From contig CAZNJV010000018.1 of the NCBI GenBank assembly GCA_964573565.1, forward strand, positions 1 to 13,722: a stretch of 13,722 nt of DNA, given 5' to 3'. Positions 7,455 to 13,600 of the stretch are shown in pieces. The position numbers were made by a program, and so were the translations under genes. The number at the start of each line of letters is the position of its first letter. The stretch's first letter is position 1. Under the pieces are notes generated by a model. The model searched no databases. It had not been told where the DNA came from and saw only the letters and a program-made list of their open reading frames with translations. The DNA is from UBA12078 sp964573565 (lineage in GTDB: Bacteria; Patescibacteriota; Dojkabacteria; SC72).

Positions 7455-8030
7455 TTACATAGCTTCTATTTTATCCATAACAAATTGAACTTTAGCAGCC
7501 CAACTGTCGGCTGTAGGAGGACAGTAAGAGTATGATATTGCTCTAGGAGTTGTCATACCTTTGGCATAGTACTTGGAAAGACCTTCAGATACTTTCCAGA
7601 TACCTTCTTCCCAGCTAGAGAATCCACTTTTACCCCAACCCCATGCGTTGTAAGGTCTGAAAGTGTTTTTACCACCTTCGGATTCAATAACAGAGATGGA
7701 TGCTACAAGTCTGTAGTCTATACCATATCTATCTGCAGCAGCTACAAATTCGTTTGCATAATCTGCTAAAGGGGCATTTCTCTTAGACAAATATGCTTTA
7801 ATTTTTGCAACTCTTACATCAGTAGCTTCGTTTGAAGATACCTCTGTATTTTCTGCAGGTATGTTTTCAGTACTTACAATTGAAACCTGTCCTTGGTCTG
7901 CTTGTACTAGGTTTACTGGTACATTATCTCCAATTACTTGGGAAACAATACCTAATCCTAATACTGCAGCTACGATTGAAAGAGCTTTTCTACCTTTTAT
8001 ATATATGGTTTTCATTGTAGTTTTGTTCAA
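7455..8030 (-). CDS. Secreted or membrane-anchored lysozyme-like peptidoglycan hydrolase
   Basis: The 191-residue protein has a basic N-terminus and a hydrophobic segment (about residues 16-34), so it is exported or anchored. A low-complexity linker rich in Glu, Ser and Asn (about 45-72) leads to a lysozyme-superfamily domain (about 85-190). The core reads YGIDYRLVASISVIESEGG (102-120), with Glu116 as the likely catalytic acid. It is followed by NAWGWG (128-133), SSWEEGI and a Tyr-rich C-terminal part. This pattern fits glucosaminidase/transglycosylase-like enzymes that cut the glycan strand. The start is taken as TTG 8030 because AAAGGA lies about 6 bases upstream; ATG 8015 is the alternative and lacks a nearby ribosome site. 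The gene has its own promoter and terminator and diverges from the CapA-like gene. Confidence 0.78.
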   Translation of the reverse strand: MNKTTMKTIYIKGRKALSIVAAVLGLGIVSQVIGDNVPVNLVQADQGQVSIVSTENIPAENTEVSSNEATDVRVAKIKAYLSKRNAPLADYANEFVAAADRYGIDYRLVASISVIESEGGKNTFRPYNAWGWGKSGFSSWEEGIWKVSEGLSKYYAKGMTTPRAISYSYCPPTADSWAAKVQFVMDKIEAM

Positions 8031-8035
8031 ATTAA

Positions 8036-8049
8036 ATCCTTTTCAGGAT
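8036..8049 (-). promoter_or_regulatory. Leader hairpin carrying the Shine-Dalgarno sequence of the lysozyme-like gene
   Basis: On the minus strand ATCCT-GAAA-AGGAT forms a 5-bp hairpin with a GNRA loop (GAAA). Its 3' arm contains AGGA, six bases before the TTG at 8030, so the fold could limit ribosome access. Confidence 0.4.
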
Positions 8050-8056
8050 GTCATAT

Positions 8057-8086
8057 ATTATACCACAAATGGCCTATAGCAATCAA
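8057..8086 (-). promoter_or_regulatory. Promoter of the lysozyme-like gene
   Basis: On the minus strand TTGATT (8086-8081), an 18-base spacer and TATAAT (8062-8057) with an upstream TGG make a good promoter. The predicted start is near 8050, giving a leader of about 20 bases to the TTG at 8030. Confidence 0.65.
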
Positions 8087-8091
8087 AGTAG

Positions 8092-8116
8092 CCAAGGAAA
8101 CATCCCTTGGTATATT
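8092..8116 (+). promoter_or_regulatory. Promoter of the CapA-like gene with inverted repeat
   Basis: TG (8108-8109), G and TATATT (8111-8116) form an extended -10 box 8 bases before the ATG at 8125, suggesting a leaderless or nearly leaderless mRNA. Just upstream, CCAAGG (8092-8097) and CCTTGG (8105-8110) form a perfect inverted repeat with a 7-base gap, abutting the -10 box. This could be an operator. Confidence 0.5.
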
Positions 8117-8124
8117 ATTAACCT

Positions 8125-8876
8125 ATGAAATCAATGGTTATTAATGATGTGAAGTACAAAAGGCCTAAGAAGGGTATGATATCGCTGTATGCGGCTATTG
8201 CTGGATTGCTGATAGGGTTCACATATTTGTATATTTCTAACTTCAAAACGGTCAATACATTAATAACTTTCCATAATCCCAAGGTTCAATACAAGACGTA
8301 TTCTGTAGCTTTCGGCGATGACATGCCAGAGGAGTATGTAAACAAAGTGAAGGATAGTGTATCTGAGATGGTATTTAACAAAAAACCGAGATTTGAATTT
8401 GTAGATGGGAGTGCAGATATAAAGATTGAGGCAACAAAACAAGCAGATAATGATGTGGAGATAGGGGAGACCTTGGTTCCAGTTGGGCATATGTATTCAC
8501 TTAAGACATCTACTAGCGATGAGGATATTAAGAATATGCATGTGTATGTTTTGGATGATATATATATCAGTTTCCTTAAGAGTCAGTACGATATCGATGC
8601 CCAAAAGTTGGAGAGTGCAGATGATTTAACTGCAAAGATGGCGGAAAATGATTCCAATGTTGGATTAATATCGTATTCTGATATCGATTACAGAATGAAG
8701 GTTTTGAAGGTTGGTGAAAAGTACTATCTGGATGATCATAGTGCTGGTGTAACTATAAAATTCTATGTGTCTTTGAAGAATACCGATGATACTTTAGGAT
8801 TAAATATTTTAACTAAGAATATTGATTTTGGTAGTGAGGCTACATCTCCTGCGGATTTGTTGAAGCTTAATATGAC
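8125..8876 (+). CDS. CapA-like membrane-anchored protein, N-terminal half only (runs into assembly gap)
   Basis: 250 codons are visible before the run of N. A basic N-terminus is followed by one membrane helix (about residues 18-38), so the rest should lie outside the membrane. The region VGLISYSDIDYRMKVLKVG (179-197) and the segment SPADLLKLNMT just before the gap resemble the N-terminal domain of CapA/PgsA-like proteins. In that family, especially in candidate-phyla genomes, such a segment leads into MTGVTAL-type sequence and a metallophosphatase-like domain linked to poly-gamma-glutamate or capsule synthesis. That catalytic part is not visible, so the call rests on remembered family patterns and should be taken as probable. 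The start ATG 8125 follows an extended -10 box. No stop codon is visible; anything read through the N run is meaningless. Confidence 0.6.
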
Positions 8877-8976
8877 NNNNNNNNNNNNNNNNNNNNNNNN
8901 NNNNNNNNNNNNNNNNNNNNNNNNNNNNNNNNNNNNNNNNNNNNNNNNNNNNNNNNNNNNNNNNNNNNNNNNNNNN
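8877..8976. other. Assembly gap of exactly 100 N
   Basis: The round length suggests a scaffolding placeholder of unknown true size. It hides the C-terminal part of the CapA-like gene from the left and the C-terminal part of the gene from the right. Since a CapA domain would need several hundred more residues, the missing sequence is probably well over 100 bases. Confidence 0.95.
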
Positions 8977-9615
8977 GCGAGAGAATCGATGTAGTACTCT
9001 ATCAAGTTTCCCGATATCCTTATTTTTTACTTTCTTGATTCTAAATTCTGGATATTTCCAATTTTGATGAAGAAGATTTGCAGTAAGGATCTGTTTGAAT
9101 TCTGTGTTAATGTTAATCATGGTTTCTAGGTATCGGGCATTTGTGAGATCTTGAGAAAGGTATGATCTGAGTATGTGCTGCCTGCCGTTGTGTTGGCTAA
9201 CTACCTGTTGTTTAGGAAACTTTGGAATGAAGATTGTTGTGGGAATATCTCTTTGTAATTTAGAAGCTATCCTTCCAGGATTCGGATTCGAGGTTACATC
9301 TGTGGGTATGAAGTCGTCAAAAAGGAAGAAATCTATACCTTGCATGTCTTCTTGGCCCGTGGAGCAGGTTATCGGTATCCCTAGATCTTGCATTTTAATT
9401 AAGAAGAGAGCTTCTAATAGCAATCCTGATTGTGCAGGATCCAATGAGTTGGTATCTAAGTATGAGGTTAGTGATAGCTCTCGGAGTTTTTCTTCTTGTG
9501 TTCTTATATATCTTCTATCATGATTGGATGTTTTGATGCGATATGTAAGGATCTCGGTTGCGGTATCTAATAATATTGTTTGTTGTTCTTGTTCTGTAAT
9601 CTCTTGTTCTGGCAT
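8977..9615 (-). CDS. Unrecognised protein with a possible PD-(D/E)XK nuclease-like core (3' end in gap)
   Basis: 213 residues are visible from the ATG at 9615 to the gap. I do not recognise the family. There is no membrane segment or signal peptide, and the N-terminus is acidic and rich in Gln. The middle has the order helix, strand, strand: GLLLEALFLIKMQDLG (64-79), then GQEDMQGIDFFLF (87-99), then IPTDVTSNP (103-111) and TTIFIPKF (126-133). Glu68, Asp95 and Asp106 sit where a restriction-endonuclease-like fold would place its acids. The lysine of that motif is Thr108 here, so the fold is a guess and an active enzyme is doubtful. The C-terminal third is basic, as in DNA- or RNA-binding proteins. 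It lies downstream of the 100-residue gene, separated by a stable hairpin, and has no clear ribosome site. Confidence 0.7.
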
Positions 9616-9641
9616 CTTGTATTGTTTGTAATGGTGTTGCT

Positions 9642-9676
9642 CATCGGGAACGAGGTTTGGATTCTCGTCCCCGATG
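9642..9676 (-). promoter_or_regulatory. Stable 13-bp hairpin between two minus-strand genes
   Basis: On the minus strand CATCGGG, G, ACGAG pair with CTCGT, T, CCCGATG around a 9-base loop. The central position is a G-U pair on this strand but an A-C mismatch on the other, so the structure belongs to minus-strand RNA. No U-run follows, so it is not a standard terminator. It may be a leader structure, a processing site or an mRNA-stabilising element. It starts 12 bases after the stop codon of the upstream gene. Confidence 0.6.
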
Positions 9677-9687
9677 TCTTACAGCTA

Positions 9688-9990
9688 CTAGAGCAATGAA
9701 AATCTGAATTCCCATCTGTTTTTCAGTAGTAGCTTTTTGGTTCTAATATTGCTGTAATTCCGAAGGAACGTTTTTAGATTTTGTATCTCCTCCAGGTTCG
9801 TCGTTGTAACGATGGCATCTTCGATGAGCACATCGTTTTCAAAGATTTGTATGGAGAAGTTGTGCCGGGGTGAAATCTTGGCCGCGTACATGAGTATATC
9901 ACCTAAAGTTGTGTCTTTAAGAGAGAACTCTTTAACCTCTATATCTGAGGCAAACACGATTTTCAGTCTTACTTCTGTAGGTTTATTCAA
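9688..9990 (-). CDS. Unrecognised 100-residue protein with TTG start
   Basis: I do not recognise this family. The protein is soluble, with no signal peptide, membrane helix or cysteine. It looks like a small alpha/beta domain: strand-like RLKIVFASDIEVKEF, a helix, FSIQIFENDVLIEDAIV, a second helix and a basic Lys/Arg-rich end. The pattern recalls ubiquitin-like or DNA-binding folds, but nothing specific supports either. The TTG at 9990 is well supported: AAGGAG lies 8 bases upstream (9999-10004), a good promoter stands further upstream, and the next in-frame Met is 33 residues in. It lies directly after the Hsp20 terminator with its own promoter and is followed by the unrecognised gene at 8977-9615, with which it may be co-transcribed. 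Confidence 0.75.
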   Translation of the reverse strand: MNKPTEVRLKIVFASDIEVKEFSLKDTTLGDILMYAAKISPRHNFSIQIFENDVLIEDAIVTTTNLEEIQNLKTFLRNYSNIRTKKLLLKNRWEFRFSLL

Positions 9991-10034
9991 AGCCTCTTCT
10001 CCTTATTATTACGAGCAAAATATGTAAGAAACCC

Positions 10035-10064
10035 ATTATACACCCTATAGAAGATCGCTATCAA
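10035..10064 (-). promoter_or_regulatory. Promoter of the 100-residue-protein gene
   Basis: On the minus strand TTGATA (10064-10059), an 18-base spacer and TATAAT (10040-10035) form a good promoter. The predicted start is near 10028, with AAGGAG at 10004-9999 in the leader. Confidence 0.68.
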
Positions 10065-10071
10065 ATAAACA

Positions 10072-10091
10072 GGGCAGACCTAGGTCTGCCC
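10072..10091 (-). terminator. Intrinsic terminator of hsp20
   Basis: GGGCAGAC (10072-10079) and GTCTGCCC (10084-10091) form a perfect palindrome with a CTAG loop. On the minus strand the T-rich TGTTTATTTG follows. It lies 24 bases beyond the hsp20 stop codon. Confidence 0.8.
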
Positions 10092-10115
10092 CGCATAGCC
10101 AAAAGACAGAGACAA

Positions 10116-10553
10116 TTATTTAATCTCTATCTGTTTTGGTTTTACCTCATTAGCTTTTGGCATCTTAATGGTTAATACACCGTCCTTAAATTCCGCCTCA
10201 GCTTTATCTGGATCTATCTTTGTAGGAAGATTAAAAGATTGCTCATATGAAGATTCCATACTTCTAAAGTAGTATTTCTTAGAATCATCATCGGATTTCT
10301 CTTCCTTCTTAGAATGTCCAGAAATAGTCACAGCATCTGCCATGATATTTAATTTGATATCTTCCTTACTTATACCTGGTAACGCCATTTTTACAAATAC
10401 ATCATCCTTCTCTTCCCACAGATCTGCAGAAAGAGTAGGGGTATTAAATGAAATAGGTGTCTCCCAGATAGATGGGGTGAAGAAATCATCGAATATTGAC
10501 CTAATTGGATATCTCATAGGTCTTTCATTGTTATCTCTTGTTATAATTTTCAT
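10116..10553 (-). CDS. hsp20: Hsp20/alpha-crystallin small heat-shock protein
   Basis: The 145-residue protein is a cytoplasmic holdase that binds unfolding proteins as large oligomers. The alpha-crystallin domain spans about residues 41-135. It includes the typical DDVFVKMALPGISKEDI (50-66), the GVLTI motif (125-129), and the C-terminal I-x-I anchor (IEI, 142-144). The short N-terminal arm, with RSIFDDFF, is typical. Length is normal for the family. The ATG at 10553 is kept because the next Met is inside RPMRYP and the family usually starts before this. A TTGACA promoter overlapping a CIRCE-like inverted repeat lies upstream and a strong terminator follows, so the gene is probably a single-gene, heat-inducible unit. 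Confidence 0.96.
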   Translation of the reverse strand: MKIITRDNNERPMRYPIRSIFDDFFTPSIWETPISFNTPTLSADLWEEKDDVFVKMALPGISKEDIKLNIMADAVTISGHSKKEEKSDDDSKKYYFRSMESSYEQSFNLPTKIDPDKAEAEFKDGVLTIKMPKANEVKPKQIEIK

Positions 10554-10574
10554 ATAGTTTTATATAAAAATTTA

Positions 10575-10605
10575 GATTAGCAAATGATAGCCCTAATTGC
10601 TAATC
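10575..10605. promoter_or_regulatory. CIRCE-like inverted repeat in the hsp20 promoter
   Basis: GATTAGCAA (10575-10583) and TTGCTAATC (10597-10605) form perfect 9-bp arms. Within them, TTAGCA and TGCTAA have the same 9-N9-9 layout as the HrcA operator CIRCE (TTAGCACTC-N9-GAGTGCTAA), matching 13 of 18 arm positions. It covers the -10 box and part of the spacer of the hsp20 promoter. A weak terminator of the upstream small gene is an alternative, since TTTTT follows a few bases later. Confidence 0.5.
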
Positions 10606-10613
10606 CGTGTCAA
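10584..10613 (-). promoter_or_regulatory. Promoter of hsp20
   Basis: On the minus strand TTGACA (10613-10608), an 18-base spacer and TATCAT (10589-10584) form a sigma-70-type promoter. The predicted start is near 10577 and the leader is about 24 bases. A TATATA closer to the ATG is a weaker alternative. Confidence 0.6.
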
Positions 10614-10618
10614 GAGGG

Positions 10619-10840
10619 TTACTTTTTAAATTTCTCGACAATGAAAATTATTAAGGTAGAAACAAGATAAATAGCTAAAAAGAAGATAAAGAAGTTTAAT
10701 ACGTAATCCAAGATTTTTACAAAAATTGTCCTTGTTGCAATTATGTTAACATTCCGGGGTATGAAGTTGAATGCGTAAAATTCTAGTAACAAAGATATAA
10801 CAGATACAATAAAAATACGTTTTTTGGATATGAATTTCAT
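10619..10840 (-). CDS. Small two-helix membrane protein, function unknown
   Basis: The frame encodes 73 residues from the ATG at 10840, which is preceded by GGGAG about 10 bases upstream. Longer starts would run into the divergent M23 gene. Two hydrophobic helices (about residues 9-25 and 45-68) are joined by a short loop with Pro-Arg-Asn, and both ends are basic (MKFISKKR and EKFKK). This suggests an inner-membrane hairpin with both ends in the cytoplasm. I do not recognise a family. It has its own -10 box in a 44-base shared region with the M23 peptidase gene. The hsp20 promoter begins 6 bases after its stop codon. Confidence 0.6.
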   Translation of the reverse strand: MKFISKKRIFIVSVISLLLEFYAFNFIPRNVNIIATRTIFVKILDYVLNFFIFFLAIYLVSTLIIFIVEKFKK

Positions 10841-10859
10841 ATATTTATTTCTCCCTGAA

Positions 10860-10879
10860 ATTATATATACTAGTATATA
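10860..10879. promoter_or_regulatory. Overlapping divergent promoters on a 16-bp palindrome
   Basis: TATATACTAGTATATA (10864-10879) is a perfect palindrome. Rightward, TATATA (10874-10879) ends 5 bases before the M23 ATG at 10885, fitting a leaderless mRNA. Leftward, TATAAT (10865-10860 on the minus strand) serves the small membrane gene. The two -10 elements are almost back to back, so both promoters probably compete. Confidence 0.5.
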
Positions 10880-10884
10880 CCAAT

Positions 10885-11517
10885 ATGAAAAAGATTCTTT
10901 GGATACTATTGTTTGTTGCTTTAGTAGCAGGCTTCTATTGGGGCTTGAAATGGTATAGGAATAGTTTGCCACTACCTGAGGGTTATGTTTCTATGGAATT
11001 CCCGTTGAAAGACGGTAGGTATATGATTGTTCAAAGTGGTAAGTTCGGTAATATTCATACATCTCCAGTTGAAAAATACGCGCTAGATATTGTTAAAGAG
11101 CCCCCTATTTCTTCTTTGTTTAAATTTAGGAAAGCAGCTTTAGAGGATGATGTTACATACGGTACAAAGATATATAGTCCATGCAAAGGATATGTTAAAG
11201 ATTTGAGAAATGGTGTTGATGATCAGCCAATTGGTATTAAAGATCCTAGTATGGGTGGTGGTAATTATCTCATTATAGGGTGTGATGGCTTTGATGTTAT
11301 GTTGGCACACATTAGAAAAGATACTTTCTTGGTAAATGTTGAGGATCAAGTGAGTGTGGGTCAAGAGTTAGCACAGATCGGTAATAGCGGAAATACGGAT
11401 GGTCCTCACCTGCACCTTATGGCATATATATGGAATGAGGACAATACTGAAAAGATACCAGTACCGATGGTCTTTGATGGGAAATTGTTGTACAGATACG
11501 ATATTGTTAGTTACTAG
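10885..11517 (+). CDS. Membrane-anchored M23-family (LytM-like) peptidase
   Basis: The 210-residue protein has an N-terminal membrane helix (residues 4-20, MKKILWILLFVALVAG) with the enzyme domain outside. The M23 zinc site is visible as Asp68 (KYALDI), His142 (MLAHIRKDTF) and HLH at 175-177, with the usual VSVGQELAQIGNSGNTDGPHLH run. Such enzymes cut peptide cross-links in peptidoglycan. The canonical His four residues before the Asp is Lys64 here. His58 in NIHTSPVEKYALD may take its place, an arrangement I recall in one branch of the family. The ATG follows a TATATA box by 5 bases with no Shine-Dalgarno sequence. Its TAG stop shares the tetranucleotide CTAG with the stop of the convergent glycosylase gene. 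Confidence 0.87.
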   Translation: MKKILWILLFVALVAGFYWGLKWYRNSLPLPEGYVSMEFPLKDGRYMIVQSGKFGNIHTSPVEKYALDIVKEPPISSLFKFRKAALEDDVTYGTKIYSPCKGYVKDLRNGVDDQPIGIKDPSMGGGNYLIIGCDGFDVMLAHIRKDTFLVNVEDQVSVGQELAQIGNSGNTDGPHLHLMAYIWNEDNTEKIPVPMVFDGKLLYRYDIVSY

Positions 11518-12287
11518 TTGGATTTAATTCTGTAATATTCAAACAGATATTGTCCTGCTATGCCGGCATATTTCCCGAAATAATCGGTATACCATTTTGA
11601 TATATCCTCTTTCTTTGTATATGGTATGTGATATATTTCTTTGGCAATATTAAACATCCAACGGTCAATGGGTACTGTATCTAGATATCCTAATGAATAC
11701 AGTAAGATACAATCTGCAACCTTAGGACCTATACCCGGGAGGGAGATTAGCAATTTTCTAATATCTTCCTTGTTATTTGGTAGTTGAACATCAGAGAGTA
11801 GTTTGGATGTTTCTTTGAGGTATGGTGCTCTGTAACCAATACTGGCTTTTTGAAGCTCTGATATAGAAGTATTAGCAATGGATTGTATTGATGGGAATGT
11901 TTTGTAATTTGTGTCTACTATGGGGTTGCCAAGCATATTGGAGAGTGTTTTTATACTTTTTCTAATAGCCGGAATATTTTTGTTGGTGGCAAGTATATAT
12001 GATGTGGTCGTTATATGGAAATCTTGTTTTAATATGGTTATATTTTTTACTTTGTTTATTGCCTGATTTATATGTTTATCCTTGTTTATCTCCTTTTTAA
12101 CTTTTTCTAAATCTAGATCTTTTCCGAGATATCTGTTCATATCTAGATTTTCATTAATTTGCTTAATGTTTCCCCTATTACCTATTATGATTAAACCACT
12201 ATGGGTAAAACCATAATATTTATCATTGTTGTATTCCCAATTAAAGGCTTGGCCTCCTAAAAGGATTGTTTGTAGGTTTAGATTCAT
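11514..12287 (-). CDS. ogg: OGG1-type 8-oxoguanine DNA glycosylase/AP lyase
   Basis: The 257-residue protein removes 8-oxoguanine from DNA and nicks the abasic site, the first step of base-excision repair. It has the OGG N-terminal signature LLGGQAFNW (9-17), GYRAPYL (151-157), and the helix-hairpin-helix LPGIGPKVADCILLYSLG (183-200). Lys189 is the catalytic Schiff-base lysine and Asp208 in VPIDRW is the catalytic aspartate. This layout is of the eukaryotic and archaeal OGG1 branch, which is uncommon in bacteria compared with MutM. The protein is shorter than human OGG1 but complete in its key motifs. TATAAT (12293-12298) ends 5 bases before the ATG, so the mRNA looks leaderless. It converges on the M23 gene with a 3-base overlap. 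Confidence 0.92.
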   Translation of the reverse strand: MNLNLQTILLGGQAFNWEYNNDKYYGFTHSGLIIIGNRGNIKQINENLDMNRYLGKDLDLEKVKKEINKDKHINQAINKVKNITILKQDFHITTTSYILATNKNIPAIRKSIKTLSNMLGNPIVDTNYKTFPSIQSIANTSISELQKASIGYRAPYLKETSKLLSDVQLPNNKEDIRKLLISLPGIGPKVADCILLYSLGYLDTVPIDRWMFNIAKEIYHIPYTKKEDISKWYTDYFGKYAGIAGQYLFEYYRIKSN

Positions 12288-12292
12288 GATTA

Positions 12293-12298
12293 ATTATA
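12293..12298 (-). promoter_or_regulatory. -10 box of the ogg gene
   Basis: On the minus strand a perfect TATAAT lies 5 bases before the ATG at 12287. Transcription would start at or just inside the start codon. No Shine-Dalgarno sequence is present. The box lies only 11 bases past the terminator hairpin of the MFS gene. Confidence 0.5.
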
Positions 12299-12309
12299 TA
12301 TTAAAATTA

Positions 12310-12356
12310 GGGGTATCCTACTAATATTTCTAAAAAGAAATACTTTCAGATACCCC
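12310..12356 (-). terminator. Terminator-like hairpin after the MFS gene
   Basis: On the minus strand GGGGTATC (12356-12349) pairs with GATACCCC (12317-12310), enclosing a second stem ATTTCT/AGAAAT, followed by the T-rich TAATTTTAAT. It begins 7 bases after the MFS stop codon. The U-tract is imperfect. Confidence 0.7.
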
Positions 12357-12363
12357 ATATCAC

Positions 12364-13560
12364 TTACTTACCAAATACTATTCTTTTTGATTTAAAAAAT
12401 ATTGCGAACAGAGATATAACTCCTAATACAGCAAAAGCGAAGAATACCCCCTCACTATCTACTAAAAATCCAATAACAGGATTAAAGATAGTTAAGGCTA
12501 ATCTTCTTGCCATGCTCACAAAGGATAGTACTGTAGCTCTCTGTTCTCCGGTTATTTCTCCATTAATATCCTTGGACATCACACTTGGTATCTGTAAGCC
12601 TAATCCTCCAGATAGACTCAGTACCATTATGATTCCAAACGTATTATGGAACATTGCGGCTAGTATGAATCCTACTGCCACAAAGATGGCTACGTAGATC
12701 ATTGTTTTTCGTAAAGATATCTTCTCTATGAGATATGCTAAAAACCTCATAGCTATCATCTCTGCGACGAGTAATACTGCCCTGTATATACCATACATGT
12801 TCTCCGGTACAGACATTACTCTCAGCGCTTCTTGGTATAGCCATATTACAAAATAACTTGTAGCACCTATGATGCTAATATATATTGCTATCCTTTTTAG
12901 ATTGGAAGCGTTTTTCAATATCCTAAATCCTTCTTTTGCTGTGCCAAGATAGTTGGGTTTGAGAGATTTCTCTTTCTTAGGAATAGTTTTCTCTTTTATG
13001 AATACCCAAAGCAAGAAGAATGAGATTATGGATGTAATGCTCCCTATTCTGAATAGCACCTGAGGTTCTAAGAGGTCTCCTATGAAGAAGAATAGGATGG
13101 AAGCTGAGATCATACCTAACATATGCAAGGTGTTACTTACTACAGATATGTGTCGGTATTTACCTTCCAGCCCTAACTCTTGTGATACCTCGTAGATTAA
13201 AGCCTCTTCTGCTCCTGATATAAATGCTACTCCGAATGCGAATATTAATTCGGAAAGAGCAAAGAGGTATATGTTTGGTACAAGTGTGTACACTACTGTA
13301 CCTATCGCAGTTAATGCATAGCCCAACAATACAGACTTTTTCTTTCCACATAGATCCCCAAACACACCTGTTGGTATTTCGAGGATGAATATCCATAGGG
13401 TAAACCAACTTTGTAATGTTTGGATTTCTGTTTGATTTAGTCCTCCCCAATCTTTAAAGAATATGAGGAGTACTGGACCGATTAGCTCAAGTCCTAGAAG
13501 GAAATCTATTATCCAAAATATAATGATTTCCTTCGGCCATTTAAAAGATTTTTTTAACAT
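12364..13560 (-). CDS. Major facilitator superfamily transporter
   Basis: The 398-residue protein is hydrophobic throughout, with about 12 membrane helices in two halves of six, the normal MFS size. The signature motif A, GVFGDLCGKKK (65-75), lies in the loop between helices 2 and 3. A basic middle loop (KEKTIPKKEKSLKPN, about 188-202) separates the halves. The substrate cannot be read from the sequence; drug or metabolite efflux is a common role of this type. The ATG at 13560 has an excellent ribosome-binding site, AAGGAG, 6 bases upstream (13567-13572), unlike the leaderless genes nearby. It is followed by a terminator-like hairpin, and the leader holds a further inverted repeat. Confidence 0.92.
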   Translation of the reverse strand: MLKKSFKWPKEIIIFWIIDFLLGLELIGPVLLIFFKDWGGLNQTEIQTLQSWFTLWIFILEIPTGVFGDLCGKKKSVLLGYALTAIGTVVYTLVPNIYLFALSELIFAFGVAFISGAEEALIYEVSQELGLEGKYRHISVVSNTLHMLGMISASILFFFIGDLLEPQVLFRIGSITSIISFFLLWVFIKEKTIPKKEKSLKPNYLGTAKEGFRILKNASNLKRIAIYISIIGATSYFVIWLYQEALRVMSVPENMYGIYRAVLLVAEMIAMRFLAYLIEKISLRKTMIYVAIFVAVGFILAAMFHNTFGIIMVLSLSGGLGLQIPSVMSKDINGEITGEQRATVLSFVSMARRLALTIFNPVIGFLVDSEGVFFAFAVLGVISLFAIFFKSKRIVFGK

Positions 13561-13600
13561 AGTTTTCTCCTTTTCTGAATAGTTATTTGGTTGTAAATGA

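Noticed and set aside
8877..8994. Coding sequence across the N run in either direction
   Set aside because: The bases are unknown, so frames joining both sides are artefacts.
10841..10972. Longer start of the small membrane protein at 10972
   Set aside because: The extension would cover the divergent promoters and the first codons of the M23 gene. The ATG at 10840 has its own GGGAG ribosome site.
2276..13560. Alternative genetic code with TGA as glycine or tryptophan
   Set aside because: All full-length frames, including ileS and the MFS gene, are complete without in-frame TGA and use TGG and GGN normally.
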